A DNA stretch of 64,000 bases from Anniella stebbinsi (GCA_029215795.1 JARDYH010000001.1:120901033-120965032); one strand, 5' to 3'; positions 45,632-57,228 are shown, counted from the first letter of the stretch. The notes: a model not told the origin generated them from the letters alone. A program made the numbers and translations.

Positions 45632-46799
45632 TTTGTGTGTGCTGTGATGCCAAGGTGTCAGCTAAAACTTTACTCACTGATCAGGGTTTGAATGACATTC
45701 CTTCTGGCACATGATGAATAGGACATTTTCCATTAGATCAAGGTGTGCAAAGGTCTTAAAGAACAGGAGGCTGAATTGAAAAATTTGCCAGTTAGATTTG
45801 CTAATTGTGCAACGGTATTTATTTCAGCCCCAAAGCCTACTCTACCCTCTTGCTAGAAGATTTTGAGTTCTTAGTGTACTTTCTTTTCCAGAAGAGTTAA
45901 AGTCATCTCTGAGAGCTACAAAGATGACGGAAGGTTATCGCGCCGAGACCTCTGCGTCTGCCAGCACAGAATAGCAACAGTGCTGGCAGCTTGAGAGATT
46001 TTGTGTCTTGCACTTTTTCAAGCATCCTGCTGCAGCTGTCTTCTTCCTGGGCTGCTCACTATCAAGTGCATCGGTGGAGAAAGTACTTGCTATTAGCACA
46101 GCAGATGTCATGCTGACTGACAGGCAGGTTTGCCTCTCCGCAGGGAATAAGAAGAGGCTCACCTTTTCTTTCTTTCTTTATTGTAGCTTTTGCTACTATG
46201 AAAGCTATAATTAAGTTTGCAGCCAGCATCTCATGCTAAAGCAGGAGGAATTAAATCAAGGCAGGGTGTAAGGTGCAATTGTCTCTTTCTCTCATCAGAT
46301 CTCTGTCTTTGAGGTGGATGGGGAGAGAGGCAGCACAAAGATTCAGAGCTAAAGCCCAACTTTAGGTTTTGTTTCAAGCCTTTCAGGAATCAGCTTCTTA
46401 TACCTTTTGTAATTGTATTCTCATTATGAACTTCAGTAAAAGCTTTGCTTATATAGCATAAAGATCAGGCCTGCATTAACATGGCCCTAATTTAGTAACA
46501 CTCCCTTCTCTTCTCTACCTTTTCAACTCCACTCCCAGATTTAGGAGTGAATTCTTACAATACATTTTAAGCTGACTTCAAAGGCAAAAAAGAACATATG
46601 CTTTGGTATTTCAAAGCTTGAAGTAAGACACTTGAGAATTATCATTAAAGGCTGCCCTCTACATTACAAGTCCCCAACATGGGAGTATTTCTATGAATGA
46701 TTCCCACGTCCAAAAAATGTGTTCTGAAAGTGTTGATTGTATGTAATTAGCTCAGAGATATTGGTGAGATGCTGCATGGGACTTGAGGGGGCTGTCTTG
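45632..46799. other. Unassigned sequence
   Basis: GGTTATCGCGCCGAGACC near 45935 is locally CpG-rich but isolated. No coding exon supported. Confidence 0.35.
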
Positions 46800-47240
46800 A
46801 TGATGGGGCATTGGCACCGTGAGCTCTCAAAACCCTGTGGTTTCACTACTGCAGGGTTGTGCCGTGTTATTCCCATGTGCAGGAGTGAGCACGGGGTTTA
46901 TATGGATCATTATGTCATGGGGAGCCACCTACGCGGCTGCCTGTCCCTTCCTGGCTTTGTCCAGGCCTTCCCAATAGGGAGACTTTTCTCCCCATTCCAG
47001 AGGCAGTGGGGGCATTCCAGCGGCCATTCATCTCACTGACCAGCTGACCCACCTCTTGCCCAGGTGGATGGCAACCAATCAGGGGTTGCCATTCACCCGG
47101 CCAGGCCTCTGCCATGACCCTGGAGCACAGCGACAGACAGCGCTCAGGACAAAAAAGTTGGGGAAGCTTCTGCATCGTATAATCAATGCTGGACCACCGC
47201 GCACCCACCCTGGGGTTTTCATCACATATAGATAGCCCGA
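46800..47240. repeat. Unnamed interspersed repeat (copy 2)
   Basis: Longer relative of 35686-36030. The plus-strand end ATCACATATAGATAGCCC corresponds to GAGCATATAGACAGCCCC in copy 1. Confidence 0.5.
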
Positions 47241-47543
47241 GGTCTAATATTATCAGGTCTCAATGGGAGGCTCTCTTTCAACTCTATATTTAACCAACGA
47301 GTTGTTGTTGATCAGAGATTTCTGAGATTTGTGGGTTTGAATGATAAGATTACAGGAGGCAGAAGGAATGGGGTGTTGGTGGTGTTGGCATTATTTTACA
47401 TACTGTAAGATATAGATATATATATAGTAGTGATTGTAATGGAAATGAATGAGAAAAAAACCCTATCTCTGTTTTGCTATATTTATGATCCAATATGAAT
47501 AAAGACCAAAATATACTACAGGTATATTTAAAGTATATTTAGG
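47241..47543. other. Unassigned sequence
   Basis: No feature recognised. Confidence 0.3.
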
Positions 47544-47858
47544 TAGGGTGACCATGTGGAAAGGAGGACAGGGCTCCTGTATCCTTAATAGCTGTATAGA
47601 AAAGGGAATTTCAGCAGATGTCATTTGTATGCATGGAGCATCTGGTGAAATTCCCTCTTCATCTCAACAGTTAAAACTGCAGGAGCCCTGCCCTCTTTAG
47701 TATCTAGTCACTCTACAAAAGATGGCAGGGCTACTGAAGCCTTAACTGTTGTAATGAAGAGTGCTACATGCATACAAATGACACCTGCTGAAATTCCCCT
47801 TTCTATACAACTGTTAAAGATACAGGAGCCCTCTCCTCCTTTCCATATGGTCACCCTA
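47544..47858. mobile_element. Nested-palindrome MITE, 315 bp
   Basis: Ends TAGGGTGACCATGTGGAAAG and CTTTCCATATGGTCACCCTA. Flanks TATTTAGG and ATTTAAGT are similar only with a one-base offset, so the TSD is degraded or the edge has shifted. Confidence 0.85.
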
Positions 47859-47950
47859 ATTTAAGTCTACTCTATCTAAAATGTAATTGGTTTTTGCATT
47901 TCCCCTGTTTATTAATTTAATGACAAATCTACAGTGACTAGAAGGTACAT

Positions 47951-47964
47951 ATGATTAAAAACAA
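47951..47964. repeat. Left TSD of the 18S-bearing retroelement
   Basis: ATGATTAAAAACAA, identical to 48306-48319. Confidence 0.85.
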
Positions 47965-48018
47965 ACAAGGGTCTTGTGGCACCTTAAAGACAGAGAAATT
48001 TATTGTGGCAAGCTCAGG

Positions 48019-48056
48019 GGACACATAACTAGTTAGAATACCTGATCTTGTTCATT
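48019..48056 (-). pseudogene. 18S rRNA fragment, antisense
   Basis: GACACATAACTAGTTAGAAT then ACCTGATCTTGTTCATT matches the reverse complement of 18S ...AACGAACGAGACTCTGGCAT GCTAACTAGTTACGCG.... It overlaps the downstream part of the sense fragment at 48170-48208 but differs from it at several sites. Confidence 0.8.
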
Positions 48057-48211
48057 CTCACCCAGCGCAGACCCAGAAAGGATTGACTATTGATAGCTCT
48101 TTCTCAGCTCTGTGGGTGGTGGTGCATGACCGTTTTTAGTTGGTGAAGCAATTTGTCTGGTTAATTCCGATAACGGACAAAACTCTGGCATGGTAACTAG
48201 TTATGCAACCC
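48057..48211 (+). pseudogene. 18S rRNA fragment, sense
   Basis: Matches conserved eukaryotic 18S rRNA of the 3' major domain in order: GGATTGACTATTGATAGCTC, GTGGGTGGTGGTGCATGACC, TTTAGTTGGTGAAGCAATTT, GTCTGGTTAATTCCGATAAC, ACTCTGGCATGGTAACTAGT, TATGCAACCC. Substitutions such as GCATGGCC to GCATGACC and GACGCGAC-like to TATGCAAC show decay, largely at CpG sites. It is a fragment, not a functional rRNA gene. Confidence 0.93.
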
Positions 48212-48319
48212 ACAAGGATGCCAGAATAAATTTGTTGGTCTTTAAGGTGCTACGAGACTCTTTGTTGTTTTTGCTGCAGCAGACTAACACGGCAACCCTC
48301 TGGAAATGATTAAAAACAA

Positions 48320-48521
48320 CTCTCCTGCTTTTTATACCATATTAACATTCATAAGTGAAAAATACAAACAAACATCCAGACTAAAAGCACAAATTGGAAA
48401 CTTCTACAACAGCAGTAAAATGTGTAATTGTCCATCTCCAATGTCTGCAGTGAGAAATAATAATGAACTAAAGGTCGCGGCTAATGGTCAGAGCTTCCTC
48501 AACTGCAACATAATTAACCTA
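48320..48521. other. Unassigned sequence
   Basis: No feature recognised. Confidence 0.3.
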
Positions 48522-49387
48522 GGGGTCAGTCCTATGCATTAGGGGTGTGTGCTCCACTCCGCAAATCTGAAGGTTCATCGGAGCCCCAAACTTTTGGTGT
48601 GGTTAGGGGATGGTTTTAAAACCATTGGATACCTGCAGTGCAGAGATGCGCCTTATGGGAGCTCCGTTCTGTTTTCAGATAACCGCTTCATTATAGCCTA
48701 TAGGAATTAATCAAAAGATAAAGAGATGAAACATGGTACTGTGAGAGCTCTTAAGTATGGCAGGGGTGGATTAATGCAGAATCAGAGGGTGTATGTGTGT
48801 GTTTATGGGGAATGGTTTGAAGGGGGGAAATTAAGAAATTCCTAAAAAAATCAATGGATGAAGGGATCTGCTTCAAAGTTGGCATGCCTAAAGCCCTCCT
48901 TGAGAGCTATCATGCTGCCAAGTTTCATCTTATCTTTAAAAATAATTTCAAAACCTCAAACTTAAAAAACAATCTAAAAATCAAGGGATGAACCAATCTG
49001 CTTCAAACTTAACCTAGCTAAAGCCATAGCTAGAAACTCTCACAATGCCAAGTTTCATCTCTTTATCTTTAAAAATGAGGGAGCTGTAAGCACTTTGGTT
49101 AATTCCTATAGGATATAATGAAAATGGAATGGTTCTCCAACAGGTAATCTGATGGTGCGGAGAGACAGAGCAGATCCAAATATCAGAGTGGAGAAGCACC
49201 TCATTAGAGCTCCACTCAGAATTTTGGGGTGGAGAAGACCTGCTCTGCACACCTCTACTATGCATGTTTAGACATAAATAAGTCCTACAACTCCCAGCCT
49301 CCCCAACCATCCTATACCCAGGTGCCTGGGTATAAGTCTCATTGAACTCAATAGAACTTACTTCTGAATAGACATGTATAGGAGAGA
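48522..49387. mobile_element. Fold-back MITE split by a hAT insertion
   Basis: Left of the hAT: GGGGTCAGTCCTATGCAT. Right of it: GTTTAGACATAAATAAGTCC TACAACTCCCAGCC, continuing to CATTGAACTCAATAGAACTT ... GACATGTATAGGA. Removing the insert and one TSD restores the CCTATGCATGTTTAGAC word of this family. Confidence 0.8.
48540..49257. mobile_element. 718-bp non-autonomous hAT element with TSD
   Basis: The left terminus TAGGGGTGTGTGCTCCACTC and right terminus CTGCTCTGCACACCTCTA form short TIRs. They are flanked by CTATGCAT at 48532-48539 and 49258-49265 (exact). The interior holds two direct repeats of about 120 bp (ATCTGCTTCAAAGTTGGCAT ... GCCAAGTTTCATCTTATC at 48866 and ATCTGCTTCAAACTTAACCT ... 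GCCAAGTTTCATCTCTTT at 48996). No transposase. Confidence 0.9.
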
Positions 49388-49958
49388 GCTGCTAGTTAAC
49401 ATGAGGTTCGCATGAAAACTATTTCCCTTTCCAGCTGTTTTTGTGTAGCCACTTTGAAAAAGGGCAAAACCGTTCACCCATTTTGAGGGACCACAATGCT
49501 GATTTAGGAAACACTGACCCCACTCTGGGATTGTTTGCTCTTCATTATATTGTCAGGAAGCCAAGTCTGTTTCAAACCGAGATCCAGTCATCATGTTCAG
49601 TCTGTGTTCCCTGATTGAGATTGTCCATTGTTCCCAGGAAGAACAAGGTCCAGGAAGAAATGACACCAGTGTCATTGAAGCAGCAGCAAAGAAGAGGAAC
49701 GTTAGCAATGAAGGGGAATTAAAAAGGTGAACATTCACTTAACATGTAGTGGTTTTCAAGAATCGTATCATCCAGAATATTGAAACATGTAAACATTCAG
49801 TGCAGCTCATTAGAACAATATTTTTTTTAATCCTACTGATTTGAGTAGAATTTACTTATATATTTCACTACTTTGGAGTGTGGCCTTAGAAAGATTTGAA
49901 AGGACGCAGTGCCTGTGATTGTTGACTTGACATATAGACTTGTCTGTGCAAACTGTGA
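49388..49958. other. Unassigned sequence
   Basis: No feature recognised. Confidence 0.3.
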
Positions 49959-50104
49959 GCCTATCTACACACGCAGGATAAAACACTTTGAAAATGTTTT
50001 GAAAACTGTATATGGAGTGTGTCCTGGGCCCCAACAGTTCTCAAAACTGTTATAAACCATTTTAAACCGTTTTAAACCGTTTAAAGCAGTAGTGTAGATA
50101 GGCT
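49959..50104. mobile_element. Non-autonomous TIR element, ATCTACAC family
   Basis: GCCTATCTACACACGCAGGA faces GCAGTAGTGTAGATAGGC. The interior has tandem AAACCGTTTTAAACCGTTT words. Confidence 0.8.
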
Positions 50105-51112
50105 CTGTCTAAGAACATTGGAACTGTCCATGCAAAGAGCAAAATGTTACCATAAAAATTGGTCCAAAGTTGTTGTTTTACAAATTATGCAACCAATAGA
50201 TATTGTTTATTTGTTGTTCAAATGGCAATGTCTGTTTTGAAAAGACTATTAAAAATTCAAGCATTTGTTTTTATCAGAAAGTCATAGCTTTTGTATCTCA
50301 TGTTTTTAAGCAAGCAGCGCAAGAAACAAATTGGATGCTTATGTAGATTAGTCAGATGTGAATATTTTGACACATTCCAATTCAGACATGCAATCCAGCA
50401 GAGGTTAGGTTATTGAGCTGATAAGACCCCCAAAGATACAGTTGCTTGGAGGGTGGGGTAAAGGTCAGGATCAGTATCTTTTAATCTGTGCTGTAAAAAT
50501 AAATCTAGGATATCTAATTTAGGATGTTCTATCCTCAGTGATTTAGCATCCCTGTTCTCCCATCACAAGCCATTTTATGAAGCACCCACGAGGAAGTGTA
50601 TCATGTCTAAACAGTTTTCAATTATCTATATTTTAGATCAGCAGTAAGCTCTCTGCTCTTAGTTGGCCCACAGAGCCATTTAGGTTACAAAGCTGGCAAT
50701 AAATTCTTGCAATCTATTTCACTCTTTCTACCAGCTATTGAAGCTCCAAAGGGGTGCATCTATGCCATCACAATCAAACAGATTGTTTCTTGGAAATAGA
50801 GCTGAACTGATTTTATAACCAAAGGTTTATGTCCATTTTTTTAAAAAAAAGGACAAATATGAATATTTAAATAATATTTTGAGATATTATTTAATATTTA
50901 GATGTTTTAAAAATTGTAAGTGGGACAAAATTCTATTAAATAAAACAAAATTAATGAAATACTTGCACGTAAGCAATGGTTGCTTGATGAGCTTTTTGGC
51001 AAGCAAATATTTTCCTAATGCAACCCCATACATGTCTACTTGGACATAAGCCCCACAGAGTTCATTGAAAACTAGTCTTACAAATGTGTGCATATAAAAA
51101 TGTTTTATTTCA
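50105..51112. other. Unassigned sequence with a fold-back fragment
   Basis: Positions 51016-51080 (GCAACCCCATACATGTCTAC then TTGGACATAAGCCCCACAGA) are a minus-strand arm of the GCATAGGATTGCA family. The 50490-50740 stretch is unique-looking and could be checked for conservation. Confidence 0.4.
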
Positions 51113-51225
51113 GCCTTCCACCAAACTGGTGACATCTAGATGTTTTGAATTTCAGCTCTCATCGGCCCTGGCCAGTAGGGCGATGGTCAGGAATACTGGG
51201 AGTTGTAGACCAAAACATTTTGGGG
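51113..51225. mobile_element. Fold-back MITE, CCAACCTGGT family
   Basis: GCCTTCCACCAAACTGGTGA with TTTTGAATTTCAGCTCTCAT pairs with ATACTGGGAGTTGTAGACCA; the right outer arm is lost. Confidence 0.65.
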
Positions 51226-51939
51226 GCAAAGGAGCAATCATGGGAGCTCCCATCGTTCTTCCCTCCCTTGTTTTCCAACATAACATTCCAACCTCCCACT
51301 CTGTTGGGACAGTGCAGCCACTCAGCACTGGAGCTGAGTTGTACTTAGGGAGGGGGGTTGTTACTCCATTTGGCCTTGGGAGGGAGCCCTTCTAATCAAC
51401 TCTGTTCTCCCAGGAATTGGGGAGGGGTCACAGTTACCTGATCTAGTGAGGGCAATTTGACTCGTCAGAGAATGACAAGAGAAAGACAGGATGGGATTCT
51501 CCCAGGCACCTGAACTTGGGATGCAAGAGGAAGTAAGTTTCCCGAGTCTCCCCTGCTGTAAGAAGACTTATTAGGTAGGGCTGACTGTTTTTCTGACTCT
51601 TAAAAGGGAGGGCAGCATAGAGTAAACAGTACCCATAATGCATGGGAGAAAGGTTACTTTACTTTCTGGAGACAGCCTTGTGCAATATTCATTTAGTATT
51701 TGAATTATGGAAGTATACAGACGCTGAAAAATGTTCATTGCCTCAGCTGTCATAGGAAACATGCTAGTGTCATCAGAGTGATGTTTAAAAGAATGTGCTA
51801 GTGCCAAACGGATGTCAGCTTTCACAGGTTATGACATTTTTATGGGTATCTGAGTAGGAGGAACAAAATCTATTTTAAAAATGAAATGACTAGTTGCATC
51901 ACTCTGCAACAGTGCTTTCTTTATACCTTGGGTCTCTTA
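51226..51939. other. Unassigned sequence
   Basis: No feature recognised. Confidence 0.3.
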
Positions 51940-52215
51940 CTATTTATTTATGTTTCTATACCACCCCATAGCTGAAACTCTACAGGCAGTTCACAAAAAT
52001 CAAAACCATGAAGTACAGCATAAAGTAGTACAAAATATAACAGCTTCAAACTGCAATATAAAAGTACAACCAGAATAAAAACTAGCAGCAAGGCAGAGAT
52101 TTAAGACACATCTTTCAAACAGCAGTGCTAAAATATTAGAATGCAAAAATGTCTGGGAAAATAAAAAGGTCTTCACCTGGTGCCAAAAGAAGTACAACAT
52201 AGGCACCAGGTGAAC
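51940..52215 (-). mobile_element. L2 LINE 3' end
   Basis: On the minus strand FFWHQVKTFLFSQTFLHS matches SFWHQVKTFLFSQVC of the copy at 42062. The 3' end is ATACCACCCCATAGCTGAAA (reverse complement) with an ATTTATTTATG tail. Confidence 0.85.
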
Positions 52216-52689
52216 CTCTTACTACTTATCACATTCAATAAGTTCAATTAGAATTTCCATTTTGTTTTTACGTAGTAACAGCAAGAACAAACTAGGTAGG
52301 GATTATGAAAGCATATCAGGAAGTAGGGACTGCATTAACAAGGGCAACAACTTTATTGAGTATTAAAAGGGAGCTGTAGTTGCATTATTCTATTAAACTT
52401 TCTCCCATTGCCTAGTTAACTCATAACCACTCAAGTGAGTTAGTGTCCATGACTGGGCTAAACCATTATTTCCACCTGAGACAGACTAGCAAATGGCGTC
52501 CTCCACCCCATGCCTATGGCCTGCTCTGAAGTCGGATGCTTCCTGGCCAGGCACTGCAGTGCTGAAGAGAAAGGTTGTGATGGCTGCTGCCTGATGCCCT
52601 TCCACATGTTTAATTTACTATCGAAATAGGGCTACATAGATTAGCATGTCACACCTAGCAGTTCTCTCCCCAAGTACTTTAAATGTTTC
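52216..52689. other. Unassigned sequence
   Basis: No feature recognised. Confidence 0.3.
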
Positions 52690-52900
52690 CATCATTTTTA
52701 AGCTATACTCCCCTTTCCCCAATGAACTCAAAGCAGCATACATGGTTCCCCAATTCTGCCATCACAACAACCTTATAAGATAGTGTGATTGCCCCCAACG
52801 TCAACCAATCAACTCAATGGCTGAGTGGGGATTTGAACTTGGATCTCCTCCTAGTCAGATCCTCCATCCTAGTCAGATATGCTAATCATTACATTTCATT
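52690..52900 (-). mobile_element. tRNA-derived SINE
   Basis: The plus strand shows CATCACAACAACCTTATAAG, then GGCTGAGTGGGGATTTGAAC, then CCTAGTCAGATATGCTAATC and ATTACATT. This is the reverse complement of the SINE body, a B-box-like GTTCAAATCC, and the A-box region. Same family as 29963. Confidence 0.75.
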
Positions 52901-53141
52901 TGCTCTTGAAGTTTACTCCTTTCCCAGCATTCCTTTGTGGTTCAATTTGAATATTCTGTGAAGAACTAGCTGCATTAAAAAAACACGTCATGGCAGAATG
53001 TCAATAGTATCTTGTAAATGTTAATGGTTAATTACTAATTAGCCTTTACAATTAAACAGGTTACGTGATTCCAAAGATATGAATCATTATGGCCCACTTT
53101 TTAAAACTCCTTTCAATACTTGCTTGAAAACTACATCTTGT
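52901..53141. other. Unassigned sequence
   Basis: No feature recognised. Confidence 0.3.
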
Positions 53142-53336
53142 AGTTAAAGTTGCGGAGGCCCTGCCTTCTTTTTTATATGGTCACTCTATTATAGTGCCTG
53201 CACCTTTAACTGTTGTGATGAAGAGGGAATTTCACCAGGAACTAACTGCATACAAATGACACTGGCTGAAATTCCCTTTTCTCTACAACTGTTAAAGTTA
53301 CATGTGCCCTGACCTGGATTTTATCTGGTCACCCTA
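53142..53336. mobile_element. Partial nested-palindrome MITE
   Basis: Covers the centre (GGTCACTCTATTATAGTGCC) and right half of the 320-bp family, ending TTATCTGGTCACCCTA. The left part is missing. Confidence 0.8.
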
Positions 53337-53362
53337 ACACACACACACACACACACACACAA
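53337..53362. repeat. (CA)n microsatellite
   Basis: ACACAC run immediately at the edge of the partial MITE. Confidence 0.9.
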
Positions 53363-54236
53363 ACAAACACACACACCCCCGTATGAAAAAGAACAGCATT
53401 TCTATCATATGGCATTTTCATTTTCTCTTCCTATTTAGGATCTTTCTACTTGATTGAAGAAGACACTATTTAGTGTATGGTCCGTACTCTTGTGTAACCC
53501 CATTATCTATTCCACAAGATGTAGTTTCCCCCCTTTTCAACAACAGCAGTGTCCAGAATAGATGGAAAAAGAATATCCCAGGATCGGCAGGCTTCCTGTA
53601 GTGCTGATGTGCTGTCACCTGTTTAATAACAAACTGCCCACCTGTGCTCTTCTGCCTAGGAAATGGAAAATACACAGATCCAAAAAATTAAATAATGATG
53701 AACAAAATTCCCCTGTAACACAGCATAGATGGGTGGGCAAGAGAGTTGCTGACTTTCACCTCTTCCTATTTTATTTTATTTTATTTTTGAAGCATTTACA
53801 ATATGGACACAATACACTGACTTTATACTCCCATAACTCTCTTTGATATATTTCCCAATGCCCACACAAATGTTCCATTAATTCTAATAAATTCGGTTGA
53901 ACAAAACATTAATGTAATACGTGACCAAAGTCATGTATAACAACAAAGCAATAGGAATGCCTTGCAATCTACTCTGGAGCTAGTGTAGATTCATTCCTTT
54001 CCATTAGTTTCAGCATTTCAATTTGGTTTCAAGTTGTTGTTGTTGTTGTTGTTATGATGGCTGTATGCCCTCCCCTCAATGCCCTGGAGTGATGCTAGGA
54101 ATATGGGGCATTTTGGAGGATGCAAAATGAGGACCAGGCTGCCAATACAATTAATGTTGTTGCCAATTGTGGCAGTGCAAACAACAACAACCCCCAAACC
54201 CAAAAACCCTTAGGAAAAAGAAAGAAAAAATGAAAC
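53363..54236. other. Unassigned sequence
   Basis: (TTG)n at 54036-54053 and a TTTTA run at 53768-53787. No gene recognised. Confidence 0.35.
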
Positions 54237-54244
54237 TGTTCTAC

Positions 54245-55339
54245 TAGGGCGTGGACCCCTCGGATCGGATTGGGACCCAGATCGGGACCTCCAATTTTGT
54301 CCCAGATCGAATTGGAGAAAATTGGAGGCCCCCGGACCGGATCGGGTCCGATCCCGATCCCGATCCCGATCCAAAAGCTTTCCCCCAATGCATGTCTAAG
54401 AGGAAAAAATGGCGGCGGGTGGGTGAGGGGGGCCTAACTCCCTCCTCCCCCCAGGGACGTCTGCTGTGGATGGCCCCGGCAGGTAAGCCCCTCCCCCATG
54501 CTCCTTACCCCCTCCCCCATGCTCCTTATCCCCCCAGGGCCATCCGCTTCCATCCGCTGGCGCCCGCGGGCGCCAGCGGATGGAGGCGGATGGCCCCGGG
54601 GGGATAAGCCCCCTCCCCCGCTTACCTTCCATGGCCGTCCGCTCCCGTATGCCGCTGGCTGCTACTGCGAGCAGGCTTCGCGGCTTGCCCCTACCTAGGG
54701 GCAGGCTGTGAAGCCTGCTTGCAGTAGCGGCTAGCGGCGGACGGGAGCAGACGGCCATGGAAGGTAAGCACATCGTGGGGGCCCTCCCCCCTGCTTACCT
54801 TCTGTGGCCGTCCACTCCCATGCACCGCTGGCCGCCACTGCGAGCAGGCTTCGCGGCCTGCTCCTGAGTGGCGCGCCAGGTGATGTCATCACCTGGCGTG
54901 CTACCTAGGGGCAGGCCGTGAAGCCTGCTCGCAGTAGCGGACAGCGGCGGACGGGAGCGGACAGCCACGGAAGGTAAGCGGGCTGCGGGCCGCCCTCCCC
55001 CCTCCCCCGGCTTACCTTCTGGGGACGTCCGCTCCCGTCCGCCGCCCCCTGCCCCCGTTGTCCGCCGATGGAAACAGACAGCCCCGCCAGGGAAGCCCCC
55101 TCCCCGCTGTCCTCTTCCATCGGAGGGCGCCCGCTGGCGCCCACCAATGGAAGTGGCGGAGGGCGCCAGTGGGCGCCCGCCGATCCTCCGATCCATCCGA
55201 TCTGGGTCAGGACCTTTCCGGATCAGATCGGATTGGATCGAACGATCCAGCGGTGAGATCGGAAATTGGATAATTGTATCTGATTTCCCCTGGATTGGAT
55301 CCAGATCGTGGATCGGACCCGATCCAGTGCACATCCCTA
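54245..55339. mobile_element. 1,095-bp GC-rich non-autonomous hAT element with TSD
   Basis: Flanked by TGTTCTAC at 54237-54244 and 55340-55347 (exact 8 bp). The right end reads TAGGGATGTGCACTGGATCG in reverse; the left end TAGGGCGTGGACCCCTCGGA is a mutated version. Subterminal regions are dense in GATCCGAT/CGGATC words, including a GATCCC hexamer run at 54348-54372. The core is GC-rich palindromic modules: CGCTGGCGCCCGCGGGCGCC AGCG near 54570, and arms around CCAGGTGATGTCATCACCTGG near 54885. No transposase frame. The long frames here are by-products of high GC. Confidence 0.93.
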
Positions 55340-55347
55340 TGTTCTAC

Positions 55348-57137
55348 TACCCTTGCCAATGGTAATGCCAACCTGTGAGAAATTGTTGAAGAATTTCTCC
55401 ACCCCCTGGACAAATTTGTTGGAATTGTTCCCCCCCCACACACATTTCTCTACCCACAAATAGGGTGGATAATTTTGAGAGGCCACTTGTGCACTTGCAC
55501 ACTCTGGCATTTTTAAGAATCTCTATAGAGAGAACTAAATTTCCAGCACATTAAATTAAGGCTACAATCTTAAATACACTTATTTGGATGTAAATCTTAC
55601 TGAAATAAGTGTCATTTCTGAGTAAATCTGAACTTCAATGTGAAATGCAGAGCCATTTCTCTTGTTTAATGCATGAGACAGAGCCAGCAAATTCTCAGAA
55701 TTTGCTTCATCTCTTCTTTGCCCCTCCTCCCATGATTTGTCACTCACTCATCCACATCGCTTGCTGATGGGTGGAAAAACTCCTCCTTTGTTCTCCCTCC
55801 ACCATCTTGCTTTCAGTTTGGAAGCCTTGGAACAAATGGCCATGTGAACTAAAATATGATCCCACTGATACAATCTAACATGTTCAGGAGCAGACTTGGC
55901 AGTTTAGCACAACAAAGAACACTTCCAGTGTATGCACGTTATTGAGCTTTTCTGGTTGGCTCGTAGGAGCATTTGGCTTTCTTCAGCTGGCAACCAGCTC
56001 TGTGTAAAAGGGAGAGATGCTGGCTGCTAAAATCCTGCGTTGGTATTAATGGAATGTTCAAGTGCCTAACATAAGCTAGATGATGCCCCAGTTTGGAAGG
56101 CACTCGATTCTTTTGAATCTCGTATATTTGTTTTCTGAGAAATACATTCAAAAAGCAAAGTCCTCCTTCTTTCTGGTTGGAAGCAGGGAAGTGGGCTGCC
56201 ACTCCCCCCACCTTATGCAGCAAGACAACTAATAGAGGTAAACATTCTCTCCAATGCATACTCATTTTACCTCTAGAGCATTGTAAATCAAGTGCTCTTT
56301 GCCTGGCTGATAAATTCTTCCCTAAGTAGAAATCTACTCTTACTGTACTGGAGGTGGGTAGAATAAGCTGGCAGCTGCTTAAGATTTCAGTACAGATAGA
56401 AAAGAAGCATTAACATTGAGGCGTACTACCCAGATAAAGTTGATCCTCCGCATGGAGACACATGTCCCAGGCTTTTATATGACTGAGCAGAACACCTTCC
56501 GCATTTAATTATTATTTTTTAAAACACACACACACACATACACACACACACACACACACGAGTATGTAATAACAATAATGCTGCATACTTGCAGAGTATA
56601 GGAATTTCCACCATTCTGCTGAAGAACTGCAGAAAATATTGCAGTTATTGCAATATCTGCAGGACATCTGCAGATATCTCATTGGTGGATTGTTTTTAAG
56701 ATGCTGTACTGTAAGCTCTGAAATAGCTCTAATGTAAAGAGAAAGCTCATTTATTACAGACTTCTTTGAAGCATCCATGTGGTCATGTTCAGTAGACAAA
56801 ATGCTGAACCAGAAATGGCACTAGTTTGGCCAGAATAGCAATTCTAGGGCAGAACTAGATATCCTCTCTAGAAACACATAGACCTTAGCTCTAATTTGCT
56901 AAAATAATGGGAATATGAAGGTGGGAACACTTGTTGGGAAGGACTAACTCATCCCACACTTTCCTATTCTTAACAACAAATGCCTCCCCAAAGCTATCAA
57001 TCCCACAAGCTCATGTCTGGTTTTAGGGGTTGTTTTTGGGAAGGGCAATTAGAAACTTCCATGTAGGAAAGGATCAGCAAGCAGGGGGAGGCTTAATAAC
57101 TTCCACTCACCTGCCAATTCTCTTCTACAAGTGCCTT
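55348..57137. other. Unassigned sequence
   Basis: (CA)n at 56524-56560. Positions 55560-55640 contain a decayed fold-back fragment (GATGTAAATCTTACTGAAAT and TCATTTCTGAGTAAATCTG). No gene recognised. Confidence 0.4.
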
Positions 57138-57228
57138 CAACCTCCACATTTTTGTGTGCATTTCTTCTAATACAGGCATTTTTGTATGCAATTTTGCCTA
57201 ATGTACACATTATTTTGCAAATAATTTC

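Larger units (their letters stand above)
47965..48305 (+). mobile_element. Chimeric retroelement containing 18S rRNA sequence
   Basis: A 341-bp insert between 14-bp TSDs. The right part (48226-48305) is an interspersed-repeat tail: AAATTTGTTGGTCTTTAAGG ... GCAGACTAACACGGCAACCC. The left part (47966-48005) is an inverted, shorter copy of that tail. Between them lie 18S-derived pieces in opposite orientations (see next entries). The TSD length fits target-primed retrotransposition. The inverted structure recalls twin priming or template switching, but the two halves overlap in content, unlike simple twin priming. The tail's own family is not identified. Confidence 0.8.

Noticed and set aside
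48057..48211. Functional or rDNA-array 18S gene
   Set aside because: Only about 155 bp, with decay at CpG sites, and enclosed by retroelement tails and TSDs.
54396..55365. GC-rich stretch with overlapping long frames, looking like a CpG island or coding exon
   Set aside because: It lies exactly between 8-bp TSDs and hAT termini and consists of palindromes; the frames overlap on both strands and have no domain.
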